The notes beneath the pieces were generated by a model that saw nothing but the letters and a program-made list of their open reading frames with translations, was not told where the DNA came from and made no database searches. This document shows, piece after piece, positions 8,411-17,034 of a stretch of DNA of 29,057 bases (position 1 is the stretch's first letter; the number at the start of each line of letters is the position of its first letter). Position numbers and translations under genes: made by a program. Origin of the DNA: CBDDBX01 sp965225955 (GTDB taxonomy: Bacteria; Acidobacteriota; Aminicenantia; UBA2199); contig CBDDBX010000024.1 in assembly GCA_965225955.1 (NCBI GenBank), positions 1 to 29,057 on the forward strand, in the 5' to 3' direction.

Positions 8411-8998
8411 TTATACATATAATAACGTATCCGGCAGGGCCAGAAATATGGGAATAATCAGTGGAATAAAAACTATAATGGCTGAAATAAACTTAGATAC
8501 CTTTGCTACCCTTGCAAAAGAGGTAATAAAGAGTACGCAAGACCATATGAGGCATATAATCTTAATTATTCCTATAACATAGAATGCAGTTTCTATAACA
8601 TAAGGGGTAAGAAATGGAAAAAGATCTCTATCCAGAAAAATTACTCCTTCAATCCAGAGAGCAGCAGGTACTATGAGAGGTACACAGGACCAGCACATTG
8701 CAGTTCTGATTTCAGCAGAAGTAGCCTTGCCACCCAGTAGCTTTCCAATAAGTTTGTATATGTAGCTTCCTGTTATAATTAAAAGGTAGCCCATTACTGT
8801 ACCCAGTATAAAAGTAGTAAAAATAGACGACATATCGGGTGGAGTATCAAAGAAGAGGGTACTTACAGTGAAACCAAACAGAATGGAGAAGAACCTCTTC
8901 AGGCTCCCGGGTTTTCTTTTCAGAATCTCCTCAACAGTTTCTGAAGGTTTAAACCACATAGAGAAAAAAGGATTCAGTTTCTTACTCTCTTCACTCAT
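8411..8998 (-). CDS. YIP1-family integral membrane protein
   Basis: A 195-residue protein starting at 8998, where AACAGGAGAG precedes the ATG; a longer reading from 9127 has no such site and adds a non-conserved basic stretch. The N-terminus (NPFFSMWFKPSETVEEILKRKPGS) is the typical YIP1/DUF1282 entry motif 'P-W-x-x-P-x-x-x-x-x-x-L', followed by about five hydrophobic segments with polar turns such as GKLLGGKATSAEIRTAMCWSCVPLI, a hallmark of the family. It sits in the inner membrane. Function of bacterial YIP1 proteins is not established. Confidence 0.8.
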   Translation of the reverse strand: MSEESKKLNPFFSMWFKPSETVEEILKRKPGSLKRFFSILFGFTVSTLFFDTPPDMSSIFTTFILGTVMGYLLIITGSYIYKLIGKLLGGKATSAEIRTAMCWSCVPLIVPAALWIEGVIFLDRDLFPFLTPYVIETAFYVIGIIKIICLIWSCVLFITSFARVAKVSKFISAIIVFIPLIIPIFLALPDTLLYV

Positions 8999-9178
8999 TA
9001 ATCTCTCCTGTTGTATTTTAATTATATCTTTCCGTTCTTTTATGTCAAATTCGAATGCATAAAGTTTGGCTGAGTTTCTTTTTGAAAAAAGACGAAATAA
9101 TAAAAAAAGTAGTGGAAATCGGGGCAAACTATATCAATATAATCGGAGTAGTTTTAAACACCTGGGAAGGGAGGATTT

Positions 9179-9334
9179 ATGGACAAAGAGAGTCACAAAG
9201 ACCTTAAAGAACGTACAGTAGCTTCGATAATTTCCAGAGTAGACCGATATCTCAACAGAGAAGAGAGAGAGCAGGAAGATGAACCCGAACTCTTTCCTCT
9301 GGAAGAGGAGTATATAATAAGAGAAAAAAAGTAA
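9179..9334 (+). CDS. Small acidic protein, 51 residues, unknown
   Basis: A short gene with an excellent ribosome site (GGGAGG, five bases before the ATG). The product is highly charged, with a helical N-terminal part (KDLKERTVASIISRVDRYLN) and an acidic middle (REEREQEDEPELFPLEEE). There is no membrane segment or recognised motif. It reads divergently from the YIP1-family gene and precedes a second small acidic protein gene by about 110 bases. The ribosome site and charge-biased composition support a real gene; no function is proposed. Confidence 0.55.
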   Translation: MDKESHKDLKERTVASIISRVDRYLNREEREQEDEPELFPLEEEYIIREKK

Positions 9335-9442
9335 TAATAAGTAAAACAATTCTCTGACAGCATCTGTTGAATTCTGCTAAAACCCTCTTATAATAGTAGT
9401 TATAAGCGTGGTGTATAAAAAATTTAAGTTGGGAGAATTGTT

Positions 9443-9652
9443 ATGTTTAAAAAAATCAGAAGGGAATTTGCGACTCCTTTTCTATTCTGTGACACCAGTG
9501 AAGATAAGGAGGGGGCTCCTGATATAAACTGGATAAGCGAACAGAAAAAGAGAGAAGAAGAAGCCTGGGACAGTCATGTTATGCTGAATGACCCCGATTT
9601 CATCGAAATTGAGTTTATAAGGGATGATGATGCGCAGGGGGACGGTACCTAA
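9443..9652 (+). CDS. Small acidic protein, C-terminus supplied by inserted repeat
   Basis: A 69-codon gene with GGGAG before the ATG. The product is basic at the start (MFKKIRREF), then acidic and Trp-containing (APDINWISEQKKREEEAW; NDPDFIEIEFIRDDDAQ). The last residues (GDGT) and the stop codon are encoded by the left end of the 283-bp repeat element at 9637-9920. The original gene may have been longer and cut by the insertion, or the insertion may have landed just at its end. No family is recognised. Confidence 0.5.
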   Translation: MFKKIRREFATPFLFCDTSEDKEGAPDINWISEQKKREEEAWDSHVMLNDPDFIEIEFIRDDDAQGDGT

Positions 9653-9920
9653 AAATATATAAAATTTTTATAAAATATCTCTGAAACGCCTCTATATGCA
9701 GTTCTGTATATTGTTGAAAAGGCAGATTAAATGAGAAAAGGTCGGAAATTTGCAAAAAAATATATACATGGGGACGGTACCTAAAAAAATATAAAATTTT
9801 TATAAAATATCTCTGGAACTCCTCTATATGTAGCTCTGTATGTTGTTGAAAAGGCAGATTAAGTGAGGAACAGGGCGGAAATCCTCAAAAAAAAGTATAT
9901 ATTTTTAGGTACCGTCCCCC
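9637..9920. mobile_element. MITE/REP-like element with 25-bp terminal inverted repeats
   Basis: The left end (9637-9661) begins GGGGGACGGTACCT and continues into an A/T tract. It is the exact reverse complement of the right end (9896-9920), a 25-bp perfect terminal inverted repeat. Inside are two direct copies of a roughly 130-bp unit starting at 9638 and 9770 (period 132), with a few differences, each beginning with the same GGGGACGGTACC end. No ORF is inside, so it would need a transposase in trans. A RAYT-like gene lies at 17960; the link to it is inference. Confidence 0.8.
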
Positions 9921-9929
9921 ATGAGAGAT

Positions 9930-9953
9930 GAGAGCTGTCAACCGACAGCTCTC
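9930..9953. other. Perfect 10-bp stem-loop after the S9 peptidase gene
   Basis: GAGAGCTGTC (9930-9939) pairs perfectly with 9944-9953 around an AACC loop. It lies 19 bases beyond the stop of the minus-strand S9 gene and may stop or protect that message, although no T run follows on either strand. Confidence 0.5.
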
Positions 9954-9972
9954 TGTTATACTGAATTATTGT

Positions 9973-12828
9973 TTACATCCACATTGGGACATATCTTCTC
10001 TTTTTTTTCTTATCTTTTTTATCGGTTTTGGGCTCCGGTTTATATGGTATTCCATTTTCTAGCCATTCGGGTGCTTTTGCGCCTTTAAGATAGTGGTCGA
10101 AGAACTCTTTTAGTTTTATCTGAACATCAAGTCTGTTTGGTTTTTTTCTCATTCCATGACCTTCACCTCTGTAAGATAAGAAGACAACTGGTTTTTTGAG
10201 GTATCTGAGAATACTGTAAAAACCGAAGGAGTGCTCCCATAGTACAACTTTATCTGCTGTTCCATGGAAGAGGAGAAGAGGTGTATCCATGGTTTTTGCA
10301 CTGTAAACAGCTGACTCTCTGAGATACATTTCTGTGTTGTCAACAGGGCTGCAACCAAGACGTCCCTGACTTACCATGTAGTAGTCCTGTTCATTACTTC
10401 CATCTCTTACTATATCCACATTGAATCCCTGAGTGAGGTTACTTACACCTGCACCTGCAGCAATTGCTGAGAAGGGGTTCTTCTGTGTTGATATATACAT
10501 TCCTGCATGGCCTCCGAAACTGAATCCCTGATAACCTATTTTATCTGTTTTGTATCCCAGTTCTCTGACTCTTTTAACTCCGGCAGATATAGATTCAAGC
10601 ATATCTGAATGTGGTGTTCCAATATTGAAATGGATGTCCGGCTGGAAGAAGAGATAGCCTTCAGAAATGTACTGCATTTCTGCAACAACTGCCCCTGAGA
10701 TTCTTGGAGAAGCGTAGTTAAACAGCTCATCTGATAGTTTTTCATAGGTGTATACTATCATCGGAACACTGGTTCCTTTTTTATATCCTGCTGGAATACT
10801 CAAAATACCCTGAAGCTGAACACCGTCATCGTTTTTGTAGTTAACCAGTATGCGATGTCCCCATCTGTAGTTTCTGTCCTGAGGGTTGGTTCTTGTTAAT
10901 TTCTTCAGTTTATTTAAACTCATATTTGTCAGGTAGTGTTCAGGATAGTTTCTGTAATCACCTTTTCTGATAATAACAGCAGAGGATTTGCCGGCTCTGT
11001 TCATGCTGAAGGCTCTCCACCTTGATGTTGAGTATGAAGATTTACCAAATATAAGTTTCTTCAATGCTCCACTTTTCAGTCTGTAGTAACCTGCTTCTTT
11101 ATTTTTCTTATTAAAGGCAGTCAGAATCAGAGATTTGTTAAAATTCAGATATCTTTCTGAAATATCTTTGTCAGACCTGGTGTTTGTGCTTTCAATTCTG
11201 AATTTCACCGGAGTATTACCACGGGTTTTCTCTGTCAGATTAACTGGTGAAGTTGAACCGTCAAAGAATACCTTTATCAGATCATATCTGCTGTTCAGAA
11301 TAATAGATTTTCTGTCAGCTCCCCATCCACCTACTCCATAAGACGGTACATTACCATACATATCGTACTCTTTGTTGGTGAAAGACAGGTTGAACTTACC
11401 GGTAATATTAACCATTTTACCTTTTGCAAAGTTGTAGCAGTGGTAGTTGTCTTTATGCCACAGAATCAGGTGCTTACCGTCAGGAGAGATATAAGGCCAG
11501 CTGTATGTACCTTTAATAATAAGAGTCTTCTTACCATTAGTAAGGTCAACTCTGTAGAGGTCCAGTTTTCTGTTATCCCAGTCTGAAATCCAGCTGCGAT
11601 TATCACTGCCTACAGCCCACCTGTCTGTGTCTTTACTTCTGTAGAGTCTCTGGATGCTCTTGTCGGTTAACTGAATAAGTTTGTTTGAGCCTGTAAAATA
11701 AACAGCTCTGAAAAGCTCTTTTTTTCTGCTGGCTTCAAACATCTGCTGGGATACAAGCTTCTTGTCTTTCCAGTGCCATACATTAACTGTTGGCTTCTCA
11801 TCTTTTTTACTCTTTTTCTTATCCTCTTTTTTCTCAGATTTCCTCTTTTTAAGGGTAAGGAAGATTCGCTTATTGTCCTGACTCCATTCAGTTTTCCATC
11901 TGTTGCCTTTTGTTTCAACAGCAGGGCGTAGTTTTTTTGAAAGTCCAGCCATTTTTTTTGCCGGGAATGATTTTACAGCAGGAGAAGGTTTATTAATATC
12001 CTTTATTGTCAGGAGAGATATTTCAGATGGATCTTTTTTCTTTTCCTGTTTGTATTTCCAGACTGCAAGGGCAGTTCTGTTACTGTTCCATGCTGGAATT
12101 GAGTAGTTGAAATTGCCTGTATCAAGAGCCTTTGTTGATAGAGATCTTAGGTTGTATGCGTATATTCCGTTACCTCTCTTGTCTTCTGTTTCAATCAGGT
12201 AGATAAGGTTATCTGATTTCTTATCTGTAAGATACTCTTTTACATCTCCGATATAGTGTTCTTTTCTGGTGTCCAGGTTGAAGATCAGCAGGCTTTTCTT
12301 ATGAAAAGTAACCAGATAGCTGTGGCCTTTAATGAAACTATATGATGCTTTGGATTCCCATTTCCAGGTTTTACCGGATTTAAGGTGCTTTAGTTCGATG
12401 AACTTTTTCTTTTTCTTCTTTTTGCCTTCCTCAATTGAGTATGCTATCCACTGGGAGTTATCTGAGAAACGGGGTTTTGATCCGTTTTTGATACTGTACT
12501 CTTTTGATGACTTACTGCTTCTAATGTAAAGTACATCTGTTTCTGCGCCTTTACCATATATTGATGCAGGCTTTTTTGTGATCTTTTTGTCAGAACTCTT
12601 CTTCTCTTCTTTTTTGCTTTTCTGTTTGTCCTCTTTTTTTTCGTTCAGCTTATAGAGAACTGTGTACCATCCTCCATCATCAGAAATAGTAGTGCGGCTG
12701 TATCTCCAGAGTTTCATGTCCTCAATTGAGATAGCCTTCTTCTTAGTTTCTGATGCTGAAAAAACGGTAGCGGTAACAGATAGAAATAAAATCAGTACTG
12801 CTGTTAGACTTCTGTTAAATTTCTTCAT
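9973..12828 (-). CDS. Secreted S9-family prolyl-oligopeptidase-like peptidase
   Basis: A 951-residue protein with a signal peptide (MKKFNRSLTAVLILFLSVTATVFSA). The N-terminal two thirds are beta-propeller-like with repeats such as ISPDGKHLILW and SDNSQWIAYSI. The C-terminal alpha/beta-hydrolase domain carries the triad: Ser near 770 in YQGFSFGGHAG, Asp near 859 in LLLFHGTADKVV and His near 891 in YRGEGHGM. It should cleave short peptides in the periplasm or outside the cell. Three Lys/Glu-rich insertions (around residues 63-90, 130-140 and 330-345, for example KKSKKEEKKSS) and a basic tail are unusual for the family. AAGGATAGGT precedes the ATG. It is divergent from another S9 peptidase with 176 bases between them. 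Confidence 0.92.
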   Translation of the reverse strand: MKKFNRSLTAVLILFLSVTATVFSASETKKKAISIEDMKLWRYSRTTISDDGGWYTVLYKLNEKKEDKQKSKKEEKKSSDKKITKKPASIYGKGAETDVLYIRSSKSSKEYSIKNGSKPRFSDNSQWIAYSIEEGKKKKKKKFIELKHLKSGKTWKWESKASYSFIKGHSYLVTFHKKSLLIFNLDTRKEHYIGDVKEYLTDKKSDNLIYLIETEDKRGNGIYAYNLRSLSTKALDTGNFNYSIPAWNSNRTALAVWKYKQEKKKDPSEISLLTIKDINKPSPAVKSFPAKKMAGLSKKLRPAVETKGNRWKTEWSQDNKRIFLTLKKRKSEKKEDKKKSKKDEKPTVNVWHWKDKKLVSQQMFEASRKKELFRAVYFTGSNKLIQLTDKSIQRLYRSKDTDRWAVGSDNRSWISDWDNRKLDLYRVDLTNGKKTLIIKGTYSWPYISPDGKHLILWHKDNYHCYNFAKGKMVNITGKFNLSFTNKEYDMYGNVPSYGVGGWGADRKSIILNSRYDLIKVFFDGSTSPVNLTEKTRGNTPVKFRIESTNTRSDKDISERYLNFNKSLILTAFNKKNKEAGYYRLKSGALKKLIFGKSSYSTSRWRAFSMNRAGKSSAVIIRKGDYRNYPEHYLTNMSLNKLKKLTRTNPQDRNYRWGHRILVNYKNDDGVQLQGILSIPAGYKKGTSVPMIVYTYEKLSDELFNYASPRISGAVVAEMQYISEGYLFFQPDIHFNIGTPHSDMLESISAGVKRVRELGYKTDKIGYQGFSFGGHAGMYISTQKNPFSAIAAGAGVSNLTQGFNVDIVRDGSNEQDYYMVSQGRLGCSPVDNTEMYLRESAVYSAKTMDTPLLLFHGTADKVVLWEHSFGFYSILRYLKKPVVFLSYRGEGHGMRKKPNRLDVQIKLKEFFDHYLKGAKAPEWLENGIPYKPEPKTDKKDKKKKRRYVPMWM

Positions 12829-13004
12829 ACCTATCCTTCTTAAATTGAATTTGCCGTGGTAACAAAATAACCATTAATCCGGCCATTTTAATATGACGGA
12901 TAGAGTATTGATTTAGTTCACAGTTTTTTATAGAAGATGATGTAACTTTTTTATGCTAAACTGAGTATAAAATTCTTACTATTCATATTTACAAGGAGGA
13001 AAAG

Positions 13005-15422
13005 ATGAGAATAGTTGCTTTTTTTGCACTGATTCTATTTACATTTGCAGTTGGTGCTCAGGAAAATATCAGCTTTCAGAAACCATCAAAAGAGATTCTG
13101 GAACTGGTAGATGTTGAGAGAGCTCCATCAGTATACATGGATGAGAAAAAGCAGAATATGCTTCTCTTATATAGAAATGCTTTTAAGACTATTGAAGTGC
13201 TTTCAAAAAAAGAGATGAGACTGGGTGGTCTGCGTATTGATCCAGCAACAAACATGGGGAGCAGAACCTCATATTTTAATAATATTAAACTGAAAAGAGT
13301 AAAGAAGGGCACGATTGTACAGGTAAAAGGCCTGCCTTCAAATCCAAAACTATCTTCTTTCAGCTGGTCACCTGATCAGATGAAGATGGCATTTACCCAC
13401 ACAACAGCTACAGGAGCTGAATTATGGGTAATGGATATTAAAAGTGCTACAGCAGGAAAGCTGACAGATGCAAATCTCAATGGCAACATGGGCAGGATTG
13501 CTGTCTGGTCTGCTGATAGTAAATCTCTTCTGGTGAAGATGGTATCTTCGGAAAGAAAACCTCTTATTGATACAAAGAGTGCTGTTCCTACAGGTCCTAC
13601 TGTTTCTGTGAATTCAGGAAAAAAAGCAAGAAACAGAACTTATCAGGATCTTCTGAAAAACAAGAGTGATGAGCACAATTTTGAGCAGCTTGCTCTTAGC
13701 GAAATCTACAGAGTTGAACTTAATGGTAATAAAACAAAGTGGATGAAAAGCAATATGTATCGTTCACTGAGTTTTTCACCAGATGGAAACTATGTGATGG
13801 TTAAAACTGTTGCAAAACCTTTCTCATACCTGGTGCCTTACTACAGATTTCCAGCTGAAACAACTGTTTACACAAAAGAGGGCAAAAAGGTTGAAACCGT
13901 TCTGATTGAGAAACTTGTTGAGAATCTTCCTAAAGGGTTCATGGCAGTAAGAACCGGAAGAAGAGGAATTACATGGAGAGGCGATAAACCTGCAACTCTT
14001 ATTTATGTAGAAGCTCTTGATGGAGGAAATCCTGCAAACAAAGCTGAATACAGAGATGAGGTTTTTGAACTTAATGCTCCATTTAAAGGCAAAGGAAAGA
14101 GTCTTATAAAAGTTACTAACCGTTTCTCAGGAATTACCTGGGCTACAGATAAGATTGCTGTTGCCGGAGATTACTGGTGGAATACACGTAACACAAAGAG
14201 TTACGTTTTCAATCCATCAAATCCAAAACAGAAGCCTGTTGTGCTTTTTGATTACAACTACCAGAACAGGTATAAAGACCCAGGTAGCTTTGTAACAGAG
14301 AAAAACAGATTCGGAAGATCTGTTATATCTGTTAAAAAAGGCAATGCATATCTTCTTGGTGCAGGTTACACTCCTAAAGGTCAGTTTCCTTTCCTTGACA
14401 GAATAAATCTTAAAACCCGTAAAACAAGAAGGCTATATAAATCAGTTTATAAAAATAAGCTTGAGAGACTCGTGGACTTTGATGCAAAAAGATCAACTCT
14501 TCTTGTTCGTATCGAATCAAAGAGCGAATATCCAAACTACTTCTTTAGAAAGCTTGGGAAGAAGAAGCTTAAACAGCTGACAGCTTTTAAGAACCCTTTT
14601 AAGAGTATTCAGAATGTTCATAAAGAGGTTATCAAATACAAACGTTATGATGGTCTTGAACTTTCAGGTACTCTCTATCTGCCTGTTGGTTATGATATGA
14701 AGAAGAAAGAGAGAGTTCCTCTGATTATCTGGGCTTACCCAAGAGAGTATAAGAATAAGGCTACTGCTTCACAGAGTACCGGTAACCCTAACAGATTTAC
14801 CTATCCATACTACGGTTCCCCTGTATACTGGATAGCAAAAGGTTATGCTGTTCTGGATGGAGCTGCATTCCCTATTGTTGGTGAAGGTAAAGAAGAGCCT
14901 AATGATACTTTCAGAAAACAGCTGGTTGGTAATGCTAAAGCTGCAATAGATGCTGTATACAACATGGGTTATATTGATAAAAACAGAGTAGCCTGCGGTG
15001 GTCACAGTTACGGTGCATTCATGGTTGCTAACCTTCTGTCACACTCAAACCTCTTTGCAGCGGGTATTGCCAGAAGTGGTGCTTACAACAGAACACTGAC
15101 TCCTTTTGGATTCCAGAGTGAAGAGCGTAGTTACTGGGAAGCTCCTGAGGTTTACTATAAGATGTCTCCTTTTATGCATGCAGATAAGATGAAAACCCCT
15201 ATGCTTCTTATTCATGGTGAAGCTGACAATAACTCAGGTACTTATCCTATGCAGAGTAAGAGATACTTTAATGCTCTCAAAGGCCTTGGTGCTACTGTAA
15301 GACTTGTAATGCTTCCTAAAGAGAGTCACGGTTACAAAGCTAAAGAGAATATTCTCCACCTTCTGTGGGAACAGGATCAGTGGCTCGAAAAGTATGTTAA
15401 AAACCGTAAAGTAAAAAAATAG
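13005..15422 (+). CDS. Secreted S9D glutamyl-endopeptidase-like peptidase
   Basis: An 805-residue protein with a signal peptide (MRIVAFFALILFTFAVGAQ). An N-terminal propeller is followed by a catalytic hydrolase domain with Ser near 668 in GGHSYGAFMVANLLSHS, Asp near 742 in LLIHGEADNNSGT and His near 776 in LPKESHGYKAKE. The stretch ARSGAYNRTLTPFGFQSEER is characteristic of the chloroplast glutamyl endopeptidase (CGEP) branch, S9D, which cleaves after Glu. AAGGAGG stands before the ATG. Together with the divergent S9 enzyme and the M4 protease it suggests peptide scavenging. All key residues are present. Confidence 0.93.
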   Translation: MRIVAFFALILFTFAVGAQENISFQKPSKEILELVDVERAPSVYMDEKKQNMLLLYRNAFKTIEVLSKKEMRLGGLRIDPATNMGSRTSYFNNIKLKRVKKGTIVQVKGLPSNPKLSSFSWSPDQMKMAFTHTTATGAELWVMDIKSATAGKLTDANLNGNMGRIAVWSADSKSLLVKMVSSERKPLIDTKSAVPTGPTVSVNSGKKARNRTYQDLLKNKSDEHNFEQLALSEIYRVELNGNKTKWMKSNMYRSLSFSPDGNYVMVKTVAKPFSYLVPYYRFPAETTVYTKEGKKVETVLIEKLVENLPKGFMAVRTGRRGITWRGDKPATLIYVEALDGGNPANKAEYRDEVFELNAPFKGKGKSLIKVTNRFSGITWATDKIAVAGDYWWNTRNTKSYVFNPSNPKQKPVVLFDYNYQNRYKDPGSFVTEKNRFGRSVISVKKGNAYLLGAGYTPKGQFPFLDRINLKTRKTRRLYKSVYKNKLERLVDFDAKRSTLLVRIESKSEYPNYFFRKLGKKKLKQLTAFKNPFKSIQNVHKEVIKYKRYDGLELSGTLYLPVGYDMKKKERVPLIIWAYPREYKNKATASQSTGNPNRFTYPYYGSPVYWIAKGYAVLDGAAFPIVGEGKEEPNDTFRKQLVGNAKAAIDAVYNMGYIDKNRVACGGHSYGAFMVANLLSHSNLFAAGIARSGAYNRTLTPFGFQSEERSYWEAPEVYYKMSPFMHADKMKTPMLLIHGEADNNSGTYPMQSKRYFNALKGLGATVRLVMLPKESHGYKAKENILHLLWEQDQWLEKYVKNRKVKK

Positions 15423-15440
15423 ACAAATTCAATACAATTA

Positions 15441-15458
15441 GCCCGGTGAAAACCGGGC
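15441..15458 (+). terminator. GNRA-capped hairpin after the S9D gene
   Basis: GCCCGGT (15441-15447) pairs perfectly with ACCGGGC (15452-15458) around a GAAA tetraloop, 18 bases after the stop codon. The following bases are C/T-rich rather than a pure T run, so it may work as a weak terminator or a 3'-end stabiliser. Confidence 0.5.
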
Positions 15459-15571
15459 ATCCCCTCCAATAATTACAAGTAGATATTAATAAGAGGTTAA
15501 CTAATCTGTCTCTACTAATTTTATTCTGAATTACATATAATATATTTAATTAATAACTTCAGGAGAAGATA

Positions 15572-16051
15572 ATGGAACCACGTATCATTGAAATCCCGGA
15601 GAAGAAACTTGTTGGCAAGTGCCTCCGAATGACACTGGCAATGGACAGAACATACGAACTCTGGAGTAGCTTCATGCCTTTAAGAAAAAATATTGTCAAT
15701 AAGGTGGGAGTTGGCTTCTACTCTATGCAGGTTTATGATGAAGGTCAGAATTTTGACAACTTCACTCCTCTGTCTGAGTTCACAAAATGGGCTGTAGTTG
15801 AGGTTGAGAGTTTTGACAATATACCGGAAGGTCTGGAAAAGTATACTCTAAGTGGTGGTAAGTATGCAGTATTTATCCATAAAGGATTGCCTGCTGACTT
15901 TCCCGAAACAGCCAGTTATATTTTTACAGAGTGGCTACCTGCTTCTGGATTCAGACTGGATAACAGAGAGCATTTTGAGTATCTCTCAGAGAACTACAAT
16001 CCAACAGATCCTGAATCTGAAGAAGAGGTATGGATTCCTCTGATATCTTAA
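15572..16051 (+). CDS. Stand-alone GyrI-like / AraC-type effector-binding domain protein
   Basis: A 159-residue protein made of a single GyrI-like small-molecule-binding domain. Typical elements are the opening IEIPEKKLVGKCLRMTL, a central FTKWAVVEVESFDNIPEGLEKYTLSGGKYAVFIHKG, and the closing YIFTEWLPASGFRLDNREHFEYL...EEEVWIPL, which holds the conserved acidic ligand-contact positions. It has no DNA-binding domain, so it is a free domain that may sequester or turn over a small hydrophobic molecule. AGGAGA precedes the ATG. Two terminator-like hairpins follow, so it is probably monocistronic. Confidence 0.85.
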   Translation: MEPRIIEIPEKKLVGKCLRMTLAMDRTYELWSSFMPLRKNIVNKVGVGFYSMQVYDEGQNFDNFTPLSEFTKWAVVEVESFDNIPEGLEKYTLSGGKYAVFIHKGLPADFPETASYIFTEWLPASGFRLDNREHFEYLSENYNPTDPESEEEVWIPLIS

Positions 16052-16167
16052 GTTTCGGTTTTATATATGCTGATAATTATTTGAAGGAAGAGTTGCGTAT
16101 TTTGAATCTTTAATTCAAAAAATTTCAGTATAAGCAAACCTGTAATATATTGTTGAAGATCTGAGGT

Positions 16168-16189
16168 AGAGCCGGAGTAAGGCTCTTTA
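16168..16189 (+). terminator. Weak terminator after GyrI-like gene
   Basis: AGAGCC (16168-16173) pairs with GGCTCT (16181-16186) around a seven-base loop, followed by a short T tract. Confidence 0.5.
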
Positions 16190-16230
16190 TCATTTAAAAA
16201 TAGTAAACCAAACAATAAAAACCATATAAA

Positions 16231-16257
16231 AGAGGCGCAACCCCGCATCTCTTTTTT
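16231..16257 (+). terminator. Second terminator-like hairpin with T6 tract
   Basis: AGAGG...GC pairs imperfectly with GC.TCTCT (one mismatch and one wobble) and runs straight into six T residues (16252-16257). Confidence 0.5.
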
Positions 16258-16393
16258 AGATCTTTCTATAACGCAGATATAGTAATGTTTTAACTTATAT
16301 TATCCGGGTTAAATTATGAGCTAATATTTAATCCGGGTATAAAGTTGTGGATGCTTAATTTAAGGTGCTTTGTGAATTTGTGAAGAGAGGAAC

Positions 16394-16427
16394 TCAGAAG
16401 AGTCCTGCCTTAACAGGACTCCTCTGA
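16394..16427 (-). terminator. Long hairpin following the 30-residue peptide gene
   Basis: 16394-16407 and 16414-16427 form a 14-bp stem with one mismatch around a six-base loop. The core GAGTCCTG / CAGGACTC is perfect. It begins six bases after the minus-strand peptide stop, so it probably ends or stabilises that transcript; only a mixed C/T tract follows on that strand. Confidence 0.6.
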
Positions 16428-16432
16428 TTAAG

Positions 16433-16525
16433 CTACTCTTTGTCTCTTGGTAGCTTTCTCAAGATAACGATTAATAAGCTGGCAGCCAGCAGGGCAGTTG
16501 TCAGCGAATTAAGAAAATCTATCAT
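16433..16525 (-). CDS. 30-residue single-pass membrane peptide, type I toxin-like
   Basis: On the minus strand a textbook ribosome site (GGAGGTGGGA) directly precedes an ATG opening a 30-codon ORF. The peptide has an acidic head (MIDFLNS), one hydrophobic helix (LTTALLAASLLIVIL) and a charged tail (RKLPRDKE), the layout of small membrane-depolarising type I toxins and of other single-pass regulatory peptides. A 14-bp hairpin follows the stop within a few bases, and another stem lies in the leader (16580-16615), as in many structured toxin messages. I see no certain antisense RNA. The family is not identified by sequence, so toxin function is inference. It lies next to a toxin-antitoxin pair and a transposase in a gene-poor stretch. 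Confidence 0.55.
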   Translation of the reverse strand: MIDFLNSLTTALLAASLLIVILRKLPRDKE

Positions 16526-16579
16526 TCCCACCTCCATGATGAACTATAGTAAAGCGTCGCTCTAATCATGTGGTTAGTG

Positions 16580-16615
16580 CGGTTCTGTCCCCACTCTGAA
16601 GGATTCGCAGAACCG
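16580..16615. repeat. Stem with GGTTCTGTCCCC end-like motif
   Basis: CGGTTCTG (16580-16587) pairs with CAGAACCG (16608-16615). The left arm belongs to GGTTCTGTCCCC, which resembles in layout the GGTACCGTCCCC end of the element at 9637-9920. It lies in the leader of the 30-residue peptide and may be a relic of a related element. Confidence 0.35.
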
Positions 16616-16833
16616 GAATATGATGTTTAAAACAGATACCATCTATACCAAGACGTAAAAAAGTTAAATTTTCAGAAATTAATATAGTTATCATCTATTC
16701 TGAAAACATCCCTTCTGAAGACAAACAGGCTTTCTTTTCCTGCAATAACATAACTTTTTCAACCAACAGGATTTTTTTAGAGGCAAACAGAATTCTCTTT
16801 ATTCCTGTTAAATGCAATTATGAAATTGTAGGG

Positions 16834-16888
16834 TCTTCGAATGAAGGCGTAGCCGTAATAATGTCGAAGATGGGTAACGCGAAGCGTT
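16834..16888. repeat. Cluster of short palindromes
   Basis: TCTTCGA (16834-16840) is repeated inverted at 16864-16870, and AACGC (16876-16880) pairs with GCGTT (16884-16888) around GAA. The GC content is locally higher than around it. The bases from 16616 to 16833 show nothing I can name. Confidence 0.35.
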
Positions 16889-17034
16889 CTCCTTTTTGTG
16901 GTCGTCCTCTTTTACATCACCACAATTTTCCATCCAGTTATAAAGACTATATGAGCTCCACCAACCTTGATTTTCATCTCTTCATAATGGTACTCTTAGA
17001 AAATAGTACTCTTAATTTACTTCATGAGGATATG

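Noticed and set aside
16048..16248. Minus-strand 66-codon ORF with hydrophobic start
   Set aside because: It begins inside a terminator-like T6 hairpin, has no ribosome site and its tail has low-complexity composition typical of AT-rich intergenic DNA.
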